DNA from: Lepraria neglecta
Lineage: Eukaryota; Ascomycota; Lecanoromycetes; Lecanorales; Stereocaulaceae
Reading direction: 5' to 3'
Length of the DNA: 64,000 bases
Assembly: GCA_033220425.1 (NCBI GenBank)
Contig: CM065653.1
Location: 2,790,001 to 2,854,000 of the forward strand
The translations under genes and the position numbers were made by a program. The notes under the pieces were generated by a model, which ran no database searches, was not told the DNA's origin, and worked only from the letters and a program-made list of their open reading frames with translations. Every line of letters starts with the position of its first letter. Position 1 is the stretch's first letter. Shown piece after piece: positions 43,480-54,214 of this stretch.

Positions 43480-44122
43480 GTTGGGCATTGGACTAGGAGG
43501 ATAGAGTGGGCCCCCTTTCAATAGAAAAAGAGAATCAGACCACCTTTTAATAGAAGAAGAGAATTAGATAGAATAGAATGGAATCAACTTCCTGAGAGGG
43601 ACTCGCGGTGTGTAAGAGTAAGAGGACGTATCGTTTGAAGACGATAGGAGGTCGTGCGAGACAGCGGGATGTAATACTTTGCTTATAGAGAGAAAAATAG
43701 GGGGAAGGCTGATTGTTCAGAGTTGTTGACAAGACGAGTCAACCCCCGAAAGGAATCCAATTGGCAAAGGACAAGGATAATATTAATGGAAACAGGCCTG
43801 GCAACGAACGAGCACAAGCTCGAATCCGCAAGCGATGGCCCTCAATATTTGAAATCTTCCACACAACATTTTTTTTTGAGTAGAGTAAAATACCTAAATT
43901 TTGGCCCGATGGCCATTATGCGCAGTCAACCAATAATACTACCAAACAGGCTCGAATTTCCGCGTGCTCATAGCCGCATCCAGCTCCAGTAAACCATTCT
44001 TTAGGCCTGCTTTGCTGGTGCTCGATGTCTTTCGTCTTGGTCCTCGCCCTCCAAAGCGAAGAACTAAGATAAGGGTTTTTTGCGTTCCCTCGTAGAAACT
44101 AGCCAGCCTCTCCATCACAGGA
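43480..44122. other. Intergenic between convergent FAD oxidase and OMS1-like genes
   Basis: About 0.64 kb of 3' UTR-like sequence. A short near-duplicate (AAAAGAGAATCAGA and AGAAGAGAATTAGA) lies at about 43526-43570. No gene recognised. Confidence 0.45.
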
Positions 44123-45169
44123 CTACCCTCCAAACCACCTCTTTGCTCCTTTAGTCTTATCCTCTGACTGAGCCCTCTTCCTCATTTCTATCTTTGACTC
44201 GGCTCTCTTCCTCGCTTCTATCTGCCTCACCGGTCTTGCCTCTATATAATAAAGCGTCCCAAACTGCGATACCTTAATCTTCTCAACCACAAGTCCACTC
44301 TCCTCCAAGACCTTCCTCACATCCCTATTAGGCCAGCAACCATGCTTATTAGCATGTCTCGCAGCCGATTTATCCAACACCCAATTCACAAATCTATAAC
44401 CGCTTCGTCCGTGCTCTAGCAACAATATCCTTCCTTCCGCCGGATCCACCAGTGTGCCTAGATGTGAAAGTGTTGCTGCTGGGTTGGGTGTGGAGCAAAT
44501 TCCCATTGTCTGTAGTACGGTCGTGAAGCCTGCTTTTGGGACCGTGGTCGCTGGGAGTGGATCCGTAGTGGATTGCGTGTAGAATGAACAGTTCCTGTAC
44601 TCTGGGTGCAGCATATTCCATTTTTTCCGTGCCACTTCGATCATAGCTCCACTCTGATCCACAAACGTCAAACCCTTCACCTTCTCCAAATCATAGTATG
44701 CGGAATTCCTGCCCGTGCCCGCACTAACTTCCAAAACATGACCCCTTGCCTGCTCCGCTAATCGCTTGCGTAGGGCATTGACGCCAAAAGTCTCTTCAAA
44801 GATGGAGAGATCTTTGTCGAAATGCTCAGCTCTGCCATCGTAGCGGGATGAGAGATCTGCGTCTTTCTCGGGGAGAGGGTAATCGGGTTCGAGGACGAGA
44901 GTTGCGCAGAGGAAGGCGCCGTAGGCTGCGATGCCGCCGAGGAAAAGGCCGCAGGCTGTCCAGATGCCTTTGCGGCGAGGTTTGGGAGGTAGACGAAGGG
45001 ATGAAGCTTTGCCAGGTCGAGAGGGAGGGGGTCTGAGTGGGGGAGTGGTGGGTAAGTGAATTGTGTGAAGGTGGGAAAGAACTGGTGGAGATGATTCTAG
45101 AATATAGGCGAGTTGGACGTACTTGTATGGTAAAGCTTTCGCGATGGGCGATGCCTGAAGTTTGCTCAT
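44123..45169 (-). CDS. OMS1: OMS1-like mitochondrial SAM-dependent methyltransferase
   Basis: Reads open for 348 aa, but a 90-nt stop-free stretch 45033-45122 with GTACGT and CTCAG ends is probably an intron, giving 318 aa (MSKLQASPIAKALPYK joined to PPPSRPGKASSLRLPPKPRR). The N-terminus is basic, as in a mitochondrial presequence, followed by one membrane segment (GIWTACGLFLGGIAAYGAFL). The methyltransferase domain has motif I HVLEVSAGTGRN, the acidic loop LTFVDQSGAMIEVA, then TVLQTMGICSTPNPAATL and ILLLEHGRSGYRFVNWVLDK. Yeast OMS1 is an inner-membrane protein of this type. The C-terminal charged tail has a short internal duplication (EARKRAESK and EMRKRAQSE) visible also in the DNA at about 44161-44225. 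Confidence 0.85.
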   Translation of the reverse strand: MSKLQASPIAKALPYKYVQLAYILESSPPVLSHLHTIHLPTTPPLRPPPSRPGKASSLRLPPKPRRKGIWTACGLFLGGIAAYGAFLCATLVLEPDYPLPEKDADLSSRYDGRAEHFDKDLSIFEETFGVNALRKRLAEQARGHVLEVSAGTGRNSAYYDLEKVKGLTFVDQSGAMIEVARKKWNMLHPEYRNCSFYTQSTTDPLPATTVPKAGFTTVLQTMGICSTPNPAATLSHLGTLVDPAEGRILLLEHGRSGYRFVNWVLDKSAARHANKHGCWPNRDVRKVLEESGLVVEKIKVSQFGTLYYIEARPVRQIEARKRAESKIEMRKRAQSEDKTKGAKRWFGG

Positions 45170-46184
45170 CGGCTTTTGTTAGAGATGGATACTTGCTGTG
45201 TGATCAGCAAGCCTCTCACAGATCTCTTCGGCATTACAGCGAGGGAATCAACATGATGCTTTCGTGAGAAGCTGATTCGTTGTGGGGATTACAAGGCATG
45301 TAGAAGGGTTCACCCCCTAAGTAGGCACCGCCCTAGAGCCATACTTATTGCACCTATAACAAAATTTTCTACTGCAAAGTTGTAGAACTCGACTATACCA
45401 ACAACTTTCGTACTAAAGATATCTTTATAATATCAATGATTATTAAGTTATTAGGCGTTAAATATCTAGGTATTAGAGGGTACTGTCAGCCCTATAAGGC
45501 TTGGAAGTCTTTGCAAAAGAACATCCTGAGATTATTGTATTATTATATATCTTAATAATGACAGGCTTTAGGAGAAACTTTAAGTGGATAGAATTACATA
45601 GAACAATCAGGACTACAAGTAATTCATATATTTCGTTCTGTCAAAACGCACCGTTGCGATGATATCCCAGATTTCAGTGTCGAGACGAGTCGATGAGCTC
45701 GGCCGACTTTCCTCGCGCCTAACCACGCTTTTCCTTAATATTTGCCACTTATATACCCTTACTTAATTATATCATTCTCCAACCCACTAACCGGAGACCT
45801 GTCTCAGGACTCCAGGCCAGTACAAACCTGCCTCATAGTGCCAGAATACCTTCTCTGCAAATCTCTCATCAAGGTACAGAAACAGTCATATATGAGCAAA
45901 TGACTTTTAACAGTATATCATTGCATCGAAGTGGTATCATAGTAAGATGCGCCGAACCCGAAATGCAAGAGACTCACACCAACATATAGATGACCACTGC
46001 ATGCAGTACCATTCTCAGAACCTCAACTTCATCCAAGCCCAGGAAAAAGCCGCATGAGAAACGCTCTGAAAGCCGAGGCTGAACTTGTCGAATAAATGCA
46101 TGCCGCCGAGTCTAGTACACCACGTTACTGCGCCAGATAGCATACACCCTCCGCTATGCAGTCACAATAGTCGTCATTAGTACT
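45170..46184. other. Intergenic, partly AT-rich, with transposon end fragment
   Basis: About 1 kb. A transposon-type end lies at 45303, and 45340-45640 is strongly AT-rich, unlike flanking genes. The part 45780-46184 shows no recognisable feature beyond the 3' flank of the next gene. Confidence 0.5.
45303..45640. mobile_element. Truncated DNA-transposon remnant sharing the MITE terminal repeat
   Basis: TA at 45301-45302 is followed by GAAGGGTTCACCCCCTAAGT, closely matching the ends of the MITE at 15270-15483. No matching inverted end occurs downstream. The following 300 bp are AT-rich with many TA dinucleotides, as expected of RIP-decayed repeats. The right limit is a guess based on composition. 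Confidence 0.45.
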
Positions 46185-48516
46185 TCATCGATTTAAGAGC
46201 GCACTAATGTCGACCTTTTTCTGCTTCCCACGCGCCCTCCCACTCGATGTCTCCTCCTGAGAATGTTGTGCAAGCCCACCCTCGAATGCTTGTTGAAATC
46301 GATCAATAAAGTCCTGACCTAATCCCGGTTCCATGTTGGGCAAAATCTGTAGAATGGGCTGCACATACGACGGCCTCGTACACGCTTCTAACAGCTCCTC
46401 AGGACCGATGCGAGCGGAGACTCCAATAATACGCTCCAGTTCGTCAGAAATGGGAACCTTGTAGTCGGACAGGGCAAGGCGGAACATCTTCTGCAAAGGT
46501 CCGGCTAGTGGGTAGCCGACCTTGGCTTGTTCAAGGGAGGTGAAGCAGTAGTGGATGCATTCGGTGCGGGTTACTTCGTCGGAGGCGTCGTAGCGCACTA
46601 CAGCGTCGCAGAGGTGGACGAGGCAGAAGAGATGCATTGGTGAGAGGTAGTAATTTGTGTAAAGTCTTGAGTACAGATCGAGGAGATGAAGACCACGCTT
46701 TGCGTGTCTGATGACGAGGCTTTGCAGCTGTTCGTATGATTCCTGGTAAAAGTGGTCGAGATGGAGGAGCGGTTGAAGTAGGTGGACTAGTGCTACCTGG
46801 TATTGGATGCTGATGCGATGTTGTATGAGCATTGCTCTGAATGTTTGGGGTTGGGTTACTTACTGTATGAAGAGAACGTGAGGAAGGGGTTCGTGCTCCA
46901 CATCCCGAAGACCCGGTGGCAAATTCTCTTGCCACTCCAAAAACCGCCCGTATAGTTTCAATAAAGACCGAGCCGATGTCATACCACGACTACCACAGTA
47001 TACAAGGATAGTCTCATGAACTATCCGAAAGAGCTTCGCATTTTCTGAGGCAGTCATGACAGAGAAACTTGGTCGATCCGAAAGGTCGGTGTCTCCCGGT
47101 TGCCTATAGAAACGCCAGATGCCATCTGTCTGCTCCAGGGCAACACTGTTGAAGGGGTTTGCTGTGGTTGATATAGGGATGGTGGGCTTCTGGTATGTAA
47201 AACCTGACCATGCGCTGCTACCATTAGCTTCAAGCACTACTACATTCCGAATTCGGATACGCACGTATGAAGCGTCAGGATACCCCATGCCGCTATCTCT
47301 TCTGATTCAAAAGACTGCTCCGAAGTTGCTTTGGAAAGCAACGTCTCTGCCGCAAGCCTCAAATGGGAAGTTCCCATAAGCGCATGTCCGGATCCCAACT
47401 CAACCAGGAACATGATGGCGTAGGTTTGTATGGCGGTCATCTTCCCATAATCCGTGTTCCGCATCAATGCCCGCGTCTCATCCATGAACTTGTTCCGTAT
47501 TATTTCAATCCCTGCCTTCGTCTGGTCGTCGTCCTCCCATGATTCATCATGAAGGAGACTGCATGACATTGCACAAATTACGTTAACCAATGCTGACGAG
47601 CAGTACGTATCGGAACAGTCTCTGAAACTCTCCATGAAATGATGCTCGTCAAAGAGCATATGCGTAGGATGTATCCAGGTAAGGTACAACAAGACAAGGT
47701 GCTCGATCAATGGCGCTTCTGGTGTCACGTTGGTCCAATAGCGAGGATCATGGGCCTCCACCATTCTCTTGTGGTATTGTGTGATGGCCTCGGTGATGCT
47801 ATGCTCAGTAGTGGGAGACAAGCTCTGGGAATGTTCACCACCTCGCCCCGGGACCAGAGGTCGACCCAGCCATTCGGCAATTGTTTGATGGGATTCTCCG
47901 CGTTTGAGTCGACTGATGACCTCGGGGCCATGGCCATCTTCTTTGAGGGATGCAATGATCTGTTCTATCCAGCTGTTCTTCTCGCCCAAGTTATCCTTCT
48001 CCTCCTCCAAGTGTTCGTTCTTCCGCTGCAATCGTTGAATCTCTCGAATCATCTGCTCTTTTGCCGTTTTGGCATGAAGTTCGTAATGACAGCTATCTCG
48101 CACATTTCGGTTCACGCATCTTTTGCATGCAGGTTTGGCACCGTCGCACTAGACTCGAACGTTCAATCTCAATCTCTCTGCAATTTCGAATACATGAGAC
48201 AAGGAAAGATTGAGAGCTTGCTTACCTTGGCTCTGGCTTTCTTACAATTCGTACAGGCATTCGGGGTAACCGAATCAGGAACCTTTCGTCTCCTGCCGAT
48301 AACGCCACTCAAATTTCCAGGTCTAGGTTGACCAGACGATGCTGAGGCTGTTTCGGAGCTTGGTGGGTTCGTTGACGATGACGGGTTTGTGAAGGACGAG
48401 GGTTGGCTGTCGGGCATGGACTGATTCGAAGAGTCGTCAGTCCCTGTGGCATCCGAGCGCTGAACACTAGGCTCAGATGTTCCAGGTTGTTCAGTGGGTC
48501 CACGGTGATCAGCCAT
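46185..48516 (-). CDS. Zn2Cys6 transcription factor, NirA/NIT-4-like
   Basis: Four exons (minus): 48516-48226, 48148-47265, 47214-46864, 46809-46185; 716 aa with consistent phases. After a Ser/Pro-rich N-terminus the zinc cluster is split by intron 1 right before its third Cys: ACTNCKKARAK then CDGAKPACKRCVNRNVRDSC, spacing C-x2-C-x6-C-x6-C-x2-C-x8-C. A coiled-coil dimerisation stretch follows (EQMIREIQRLQRKNEHLEEE). The fungal-specific TF domain includes LLYLTWIHPTHMLFDEHHF and LRDVEHEPLPHVLFIHIQYQ. The third intron is read as 54 nt, since the alternative acceptor leaves only 27 nt and gives a less conserved join. It resembles the NIT-4/NirA regulator group, but the target pathway is not readable. 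Confidence 0.88.
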
Positions 48517-49409
48517 GGTGCCAGCAACTGTGTCGGCTAATTCTCCGGCTATTCGACTGTGGAAGAGGGAGAATGAGGTGGGCGCGTGAAGTTATTGTAG
48601 GGTGAGCAGTGCGGGCTGATGAGCGAATAGATACTACCACCAGCTACGTCGAATCGTCTACTGCCCACAGACTGCAGAATGCAGGCAGGAGCTTGAACCC
48701 GAAAAAGCTATTCCGACGGACCGATGTTCACTTCTTTACTAACATGAGCGAGCTCCTAGGGGCTTTACCGAGGACTCGTAATATTTGATTGGGCAAGACC
48801 GACGGAGGTTGTTACCTCCGCCACGCCTGAGAAAAATCGGTTTGGAGGCGCTGTGACTGCATGATCGCACTCGATTATATTTTCATCGACCGTGAAGAGT
48901 TCGGGATGGCAAAAGGGTACGCGAGATATCAGGATTTAGCCTTCTCGATGAACCTGACCCGATGACGTTGGAGGAACGGAGGAGCCACCCGATCCTCTAC
49001 AACAAGAATGAGTGCTTTCTCAAAAGGCCGGAAAAGACAACAATAATATTAATTTTCAAATCTATGGCAGCCTACTTCATTATGAATTCAAAGAATCCCC
49101 GGACCAGTCAGAGCAAATGCTAACAAATGCTTATGGATGAGAAATAGCGTAGGCGCAACTGTCAGGAGCACGCTGTCGTGTGGCATTGCGCACTTGGTGC
49201 TATGTTCATTATTATTTTTTCTCGATCTTGGATCCATCGATTTCATAGCAATTGCATAACTCCGGAGGCTGCTACGGAGGACCCTGAAGACCCTTTCACC
49301 CTTCTAACGTCCCTTGGAACACCGCTCATACGTTCGCTGCAGGTGACGCCGCTGTTAAGCGATCGCAGGCACACCGTTGCTAATAAAGCCTATTTCCAAC
49401 ATTCCCATC
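48517..49409. other. Intergenic, left flank of transposon copy 2
   Basis: About 0.9 kb including the promoter of the Zn2Cys6 gene. No gene recognised. Its last five bases, CCATC, are the left target duplication of the transposon. Confidence 0.5.
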
Positions 49410-51130
49410 CACGTCATCGTCAAAATACTTAATTTAGCCCCCCACAGCCACCAAATTCTGTCAACTCTATTACCTTCCAACCTTATTCTACCTCTACTAA
49501 AATGCCCAAAGAGATCCGAAATAAGATATACGACACGCCCCAGAAGTCGAAAGCCCAGGGCGCCCACGAGTACGTAGTCGCTAAAGGCATCCCCCATGAC
49601 GAACGCGAAATCTTCGATTTCTTCGGCGCTGAGGAGCGCTCCGGGTACCGAATGATTAAGGATGGGCCCCGATTTAGCCCCCATAGAGAGCTGCTAGCAG
49701 GCGCCTAAAGCATACGTGCAAAAACGCCCCCATTGGGACGAGCAGTCCCTTTCTTTTGGAGGGCTGGGAGCAGGTCACTATCCATTAATAAGCATTTCGC
49801 GTTTTTCGCGTTGCGCACCCCTTAACTTTCCATCTATCAACCCTATAACAAAATATCTCGCCTACCGTTAACCCCTATAAGCGATAATCGTCGAAAGGGT
49901 CTTAACCTAACACCGTACCAAAGAGGAATAATTATAAGGCAACTTCAGGCGGGCTTGATACCCTAGAGAATCGAAAAGGAGTTTGGAACGCCAGAATCCA
50001 CCGCTAGATCCACCTAAAACCTCTACCTCCAGCGCTATTAGAGCGAGTTAATACCGCGCTCTGGGCGGCTAAAAGAGTTATCTGAGCGTAATAGACGCAA
50101 GCTTATACGAATTGTACGCCGGAGCCTCTAAATTACCTACGCAGCCCTTAAAATCGAAGCCGGGCTTACTCGCTGCCTATACCGAGAACTCAAGGCCTAT
50201 AGGCTCCTCAATTGGCGGGCCAAAAAGCGCCTATTACTTACCCCGGAGGTAGCCAGTAAATGTTTTACTTAGTACCCACTTAGGGAGTACTAGGGCTATA
50301 AGGAATAGCGCAAAGTAATTTAGCCAGACGAGTATTCGGTAGAGCTCGGGTCTGGAAAAAACACGGTTTAAGTATTCCGGTTCCCTAACGAAAAGTAGGA
50401 TAAGGAGATAATCGACCTTAAAAAAAGGGTAAGGGCGTAAACGTTATAGTCTAGGCTGTATTCTGGGCCACTGAGCGCTCCAGATTACACCGAATAGTTG
50501 GCGTCCCGATGGTAAGGCTATTCAGCGACCTCTTGTATAGAGGTTCTGGAAGAAAACGTCCCCCAGATCTGGGAACCTAGGCTGCTATTTACGCAGGATA
50601 TCGTACCTATATATACCGCCCACGCTGTACGCAAATAGCTCGAAGATATAGGCGTTGACGTGCTTAATTGGCCCCCGTATAGCCCGGACCTTAAGCAACT
50701 GGTCTATCAGGTAGCCCTAGGGATCGAACAAGTTAATGGGGACGCAGATACGGTTCGGGATGCCCTATAGGACGCCCTAGAAAGAGCCTGGCAGCTGATT
50801 GAGGAGGACCTAATAGAGAAATTAGTAAGCATATCCCGGAGGGTTACCGCAGTTATTCGGGCTGAGGGCTGGTACACTAAATACTAGATTACTAATGCGA
50901 CCGGAGATGTTATATATATATATATTATGTAATTACTATGCAAAGTTACAAGTCATCTCCTCTTGAATTAGTAGTACAGTAATAAGTTGAAATTAGTGGT
51001 CGAAATTTTGGTGGGTCGAACCGCGAGTGGCGTTTTAGGCGTCATCAGTAGGGCAGTCTTGGGGCGGCTCCCGGGGCGAGTTCCGGGCGGGTCCGGGGCT
51101 CTCATTGACAAGTATTTTCACGATGACGTG
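49410..51130 (+). mobile_element. Decayed Tc1/mariner-like transposon, copy 2, composite
   Basis: Left end CACGTCATCGTCAAAATACT (49410 on) and right inverted end (51095-51130, reverse complement CACGTCATCGTGAAAATACT) match copy 1 at 13952-15546. Perfect 5-bp direct repeats CCATC flank it (49405-49409, 51131-51135). The plus-strand ORF from ATG 49502 gives the N-terminal helix-turn-helix part (YDTPQKSKAQGAHEYVVAKG; DEREIFDFFGAEERSGY), then jumps to sequence equivalent to the PIENCW region of copy 1, so most of the catalytic core was deleted. A different Tc1 element is inserted from 49791. The last 150 bp again align with copy 1. Confidence 0.85.
49791..50985 (+). mobile_element. Tc1/mariner element inserted inside transposon copy 2, heavily decayed
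   Basis: Alignment with copy 1 ends at TTAATA (TA at 49789-49790), the expected Tc1 target. Translated pieces differ from the host element's transposase: ELSERNRRKLIRIVRRSL, LTRCLYRELKAYRLLNWRAK, KRLLLTPEVASK, then DVLNWPPYSPDLK and a C-terminal end RVTAVIRAEGWYTKY near 50885. PPYSPDL is the classic Tc1/mariner signature before the last acidic residue. At least ten in-frame stops, mainly TAG and TAA, interrupt it, in keeping with RIP. The 5' end is placed by the break in alignment; the 3' inverted repeat was not found, so the right limit is approximate. Confidence 0.7.
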
Positions 51131-51135
51131 CCATC

Positions 51136-51514
51136 TCAAGAATCCCATTCTGCAATCAACCTAACGAATGGAATTGTGTGGCATACAATTGCCAGCGGGA
51201 AAACTCCGGTGTGTTCTCCGCTCGCTCTGAGAACCGGAGGAGGGATGGTGGTCTATTTTGTTGGGCCCTGCTGCAGCCACGGCATTACAATATATAACGT
51301 CAGAGAGGTCGACCTACGTTGCCAGACACCCGACTGAGTGATCATAGAGCGGCTGGTCCAGACCTTCTCACCATCATAAGGGTTCATTTATCCTCTGTAT
51401 TCATTGCTTTCGTGTCGTCTTTATCTTGCCTTGTCGCGATTCCTTTACTTCATACTCAGAAAGCCAGTCCTTGGCGCCTTGGAAAAACTATCATTTCAGC
51501 TACGTTTGTAAATA
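51136..51514. other. Gap between transposon copy 2 and Zn2Cys6 relic
   Basis: About 0.4 kb that would have been the promoter of the adjacent regulator gene. No motif assigned. Confidence 0.45.
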
Positions 51515-52454
51515 TGCCGCGTTCAAAAGCTCAAAACCCCTCAGAGGAATCGATAGAGGGCCACAAGGCGAGAAGGCGAGTCGTCAAGGCGTGCGAGAGA
51601 TGCAGGCCCAAGAAGTGCAAAATACGTACCTGGCCCAATCCAATTCCCACGCGATCTCAACCAACCTAACAACAATCTCCAGTGCGATGGTTCCTCCCCA
51701 TGCACACGCTGCAAAGCCGACGACGCAATCTGCGCGTACGGCAAGCACAAGAAATCAGACAAAACTGTCTTCCGCAAAGGGCTCGTCCTCCCATTCCCTC
51801 CCCTCAATACACCAATCCCCACCTAGCAAACCAAACAGCTACGTCCAAATACTCGAAAGCCAACACACGCAACTAATAGCCGGCCTGCAAGAACTCTACC
51901 GCCGCATCCAATCCGGCGAGTCCTTCCCCACAAGCTCCGCCCTCGAACCCGCCCACTACGGCCAACCCCTCACGCACAAGATCCTCGAAGCCCTCGGCGT
52001 CCTCCAAGGCGACGAATGGGACGACAATAACGGCGAGGATTTCGAAAACGACCCCTCGTGGTAGAATATCGACATCCATCAATCCAACTCCTAGGATTAT
52101 GCTTCCATGTATGATGACTCGCATACCACCTTGCTAGCTACCCAAACGACTTTCTCCCCCATGTCGGCTACGTAGGCTACGTTCCCTCACTCTACTATCA
52201 TGGCGAAGAGGCGGTGTAAAATCCAGGACGCAAATGGTGGCATGACCACGAGCCAGACGCTTTCGATGCCGCCGCTCTTGAATACTAATCTCCCGCCCTA
52301 TCACCCTGGTCATGTGCAGTCTTCCACTTTCCAAATGCCGCTGCCTTTATCCACTTTCAGTCACGATAATGGGGATAGTGGGTTCGGCCATATGAATTGG
52401 GCAAGTTTCGGCGTCGATGAGTTGTTTGTGAATCCCAATGTTCCGCCGCTGTAG
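51515..52454 (+). pseudogene. Decayed Zn2Cys6 transcription factor gene beside the transposon
   Basis: ATG at 51515; zinc cluster ACERCRPKKCK then CDGSSPCTRCKADDAIC, spaced as in the family. Next come YVQILESQHTQLIAGLQELY and PLTHKILEALGVLQGDEWDD, typical of short fungal Zn2Cys6 regulators. Phase requires introns 51622-51682 and 51781-51838, but their donors read AT and GC instead of GT. After DPSW the same frame continues through three TAG codons into MAKRRCKIQDANGGM and ends FGVDELFVNPNVPPL. Each TAG sits where CAG (Gln) would read naturally, and the AT donor would be GTACGT with one G-to-A change, so the lesions fit RIP-type C-to-T and G-to-A decay. A shorter product of about 180 aa ending at 52064 using rare splice sites cannot be excluded. 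Confidence 0.7.
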
Positions 52455-54214
52455 GTTGCTTCTTGACGAGAGAAATCCTGGCTATTTGCTTTGTTCCCAC
52501 CCGGCCTTCTTTTACGGAGGTTGTACTGTACATTCCATTGTGGAAATTGTCCTTGTGCATATGAGATGGAATTGTTTTGTTTTTTGGGAACGGAGTTTAG
52601 CACACATACCCTGGCGTTGTCTGATGGGGTTTCTCGCGCCAGAGATGATTGAGTATATGAAGATGACCGACCCTGTTCGTTTTTTGTCGGATCTTTATAT
52701 ATGCAGCATGCATACTTAATGAAAATTATCTGATCTCCATTAAGAGGCTGGCCACACTTCACATTCTTGTGTGATGTGGTGGTTACCCAGTATCTTACAA
52801 TCCCCTTTCATCCGAGTCCGAGTACTCGTACCTCACACCCCTTTTACCAAGTGAACACACCTCTCTACCCATAAAAACAAAAGGGCTATCTCTTGCCAGC
52901 ACCTGCACTCTACAAGGTCTACCTCTCCCTCCCATTCTCAGACGCAGCACCACCAATCTGACCTTACGTGCCAGCCTACCGTACGTCTCCACCCAATATA
53001 CGCAATAATAGCACAACCGATTCGGGAACGGGCCTCCCCTCCGGATCTACTCAATACTCGACCGTCTTTTAGGTAAGGCTAACGTCACGTCATAGCTCAT
53101 GGCGCATCTCAACGCTTTGCTGTACGCCTGTTCTAGTTAATAGTCAATTATTGCCTATTAAGTAGAGGTCGTCATCGAAAATTCCAAACATGTTGTTGAT
53201 AGTTGTAATTAGTAGGGGGGAGAAATCAGCAGTCCTAAGAAATACATGTGCGCGCGGTGTTTAGTAGGGCGAGCGAGAATGCTAAGCCGCCGTTATTGTT
53301 ATTGTTTAATTGCTCCACGAAGAGAGTGATTAGGCAGGCTTGTCATGGTAAAGAAAAGGAAGAAATCAATTCCACATCTCCAGCCTCCGAGCGCCTAGCC
53401 ATGGCATGGCTACCTATCAACCATCATGCACCAATGTGTTTGGGGTGTCACGTAATGCCTCGGTAGCCTTATTGGCTTCCTATAGATTTTATTATTCAAC
53501 ACCCTTCGGTTATACAGGTCCCAAAGCTACCTATGTTTCTTGACATGTAATGTGGTGACGCTAATGCCACCGCTTATGCACAAATTAAATGCTTATTCGT
53601 ACGGAGGTGTCGTCAATGGCTTTGCTGACCGGAGAAGCGTTATTTAATCCGGCATGAGGCTGGCATGAGGTGAGGTCAAACAGCGACATCCAACGCTCAG
53701 AAAAGAAACCTTAAAAACAGACATCAAAATGGCAAAGTGCCTCGCCGTTTCTCTATGATGGCCGTGTATAGAGAGTGCTTACTTTGGCGGCTGGAAAGAT
53801 AGGTAGCAAATATCAGATTGATAGAGCGGGTGAGTGTTGACATCCAAGTGCATATGTTGAATTGAGCACTCATATCACCTGCAGAAAAAGTAGACGTTTA
53901 AGTATGTCCGGGAAATTTCTTTAAGCAAAAGCAGGTATATTTGACGCCAGCACCACAAGGTACCGAAAGCATGTACCATTGGTATATAGTAGGTTCAAGC
54001 TCCATGTGTAAATGCAAGCAAATCTGCTAAGCCATGTATCATGTCAAAAAGCCACTCGCTCGCTATGAATCATATTCGCCATGTCTCATCCAATCATGAA
54101 GAATCGAAATCCACCACCTCGACCGGAGCCACTCCCCTCCTCAGCAATTATAAATTTATATATTCCAAAAGTTTTGTCGCCTGCATGTCTTCAACATGCT
54201 CCATAACCACCACC
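52455..54214. other. Intergenic, about 1.76 kb
   Basis: Only short ORFs without recognisable content (for example 72 codons at 53248-53466). No terminal repeat, RNA gene or tandem array was seen. It separates the Zn2Cys6 relic from the 3' end of the SAM/HMG/Zn2Cys6 gene. Confidence 0.45.

Noticed and set aside
46810-46863. 27-nt intron ending at the nearer acceptor in the NIT-4-like gene
   Set aside because: Too short for a fungal intron; the acceptor 27 nt further on gives a 54-nt intron and a conserved join.
47639-48331. 230-codon plus-strand ORF
   Set aside because: Antisense to the spliced NIT-4-like gene, overlapping its zinc cluster and coiled coil; no family resemblance.
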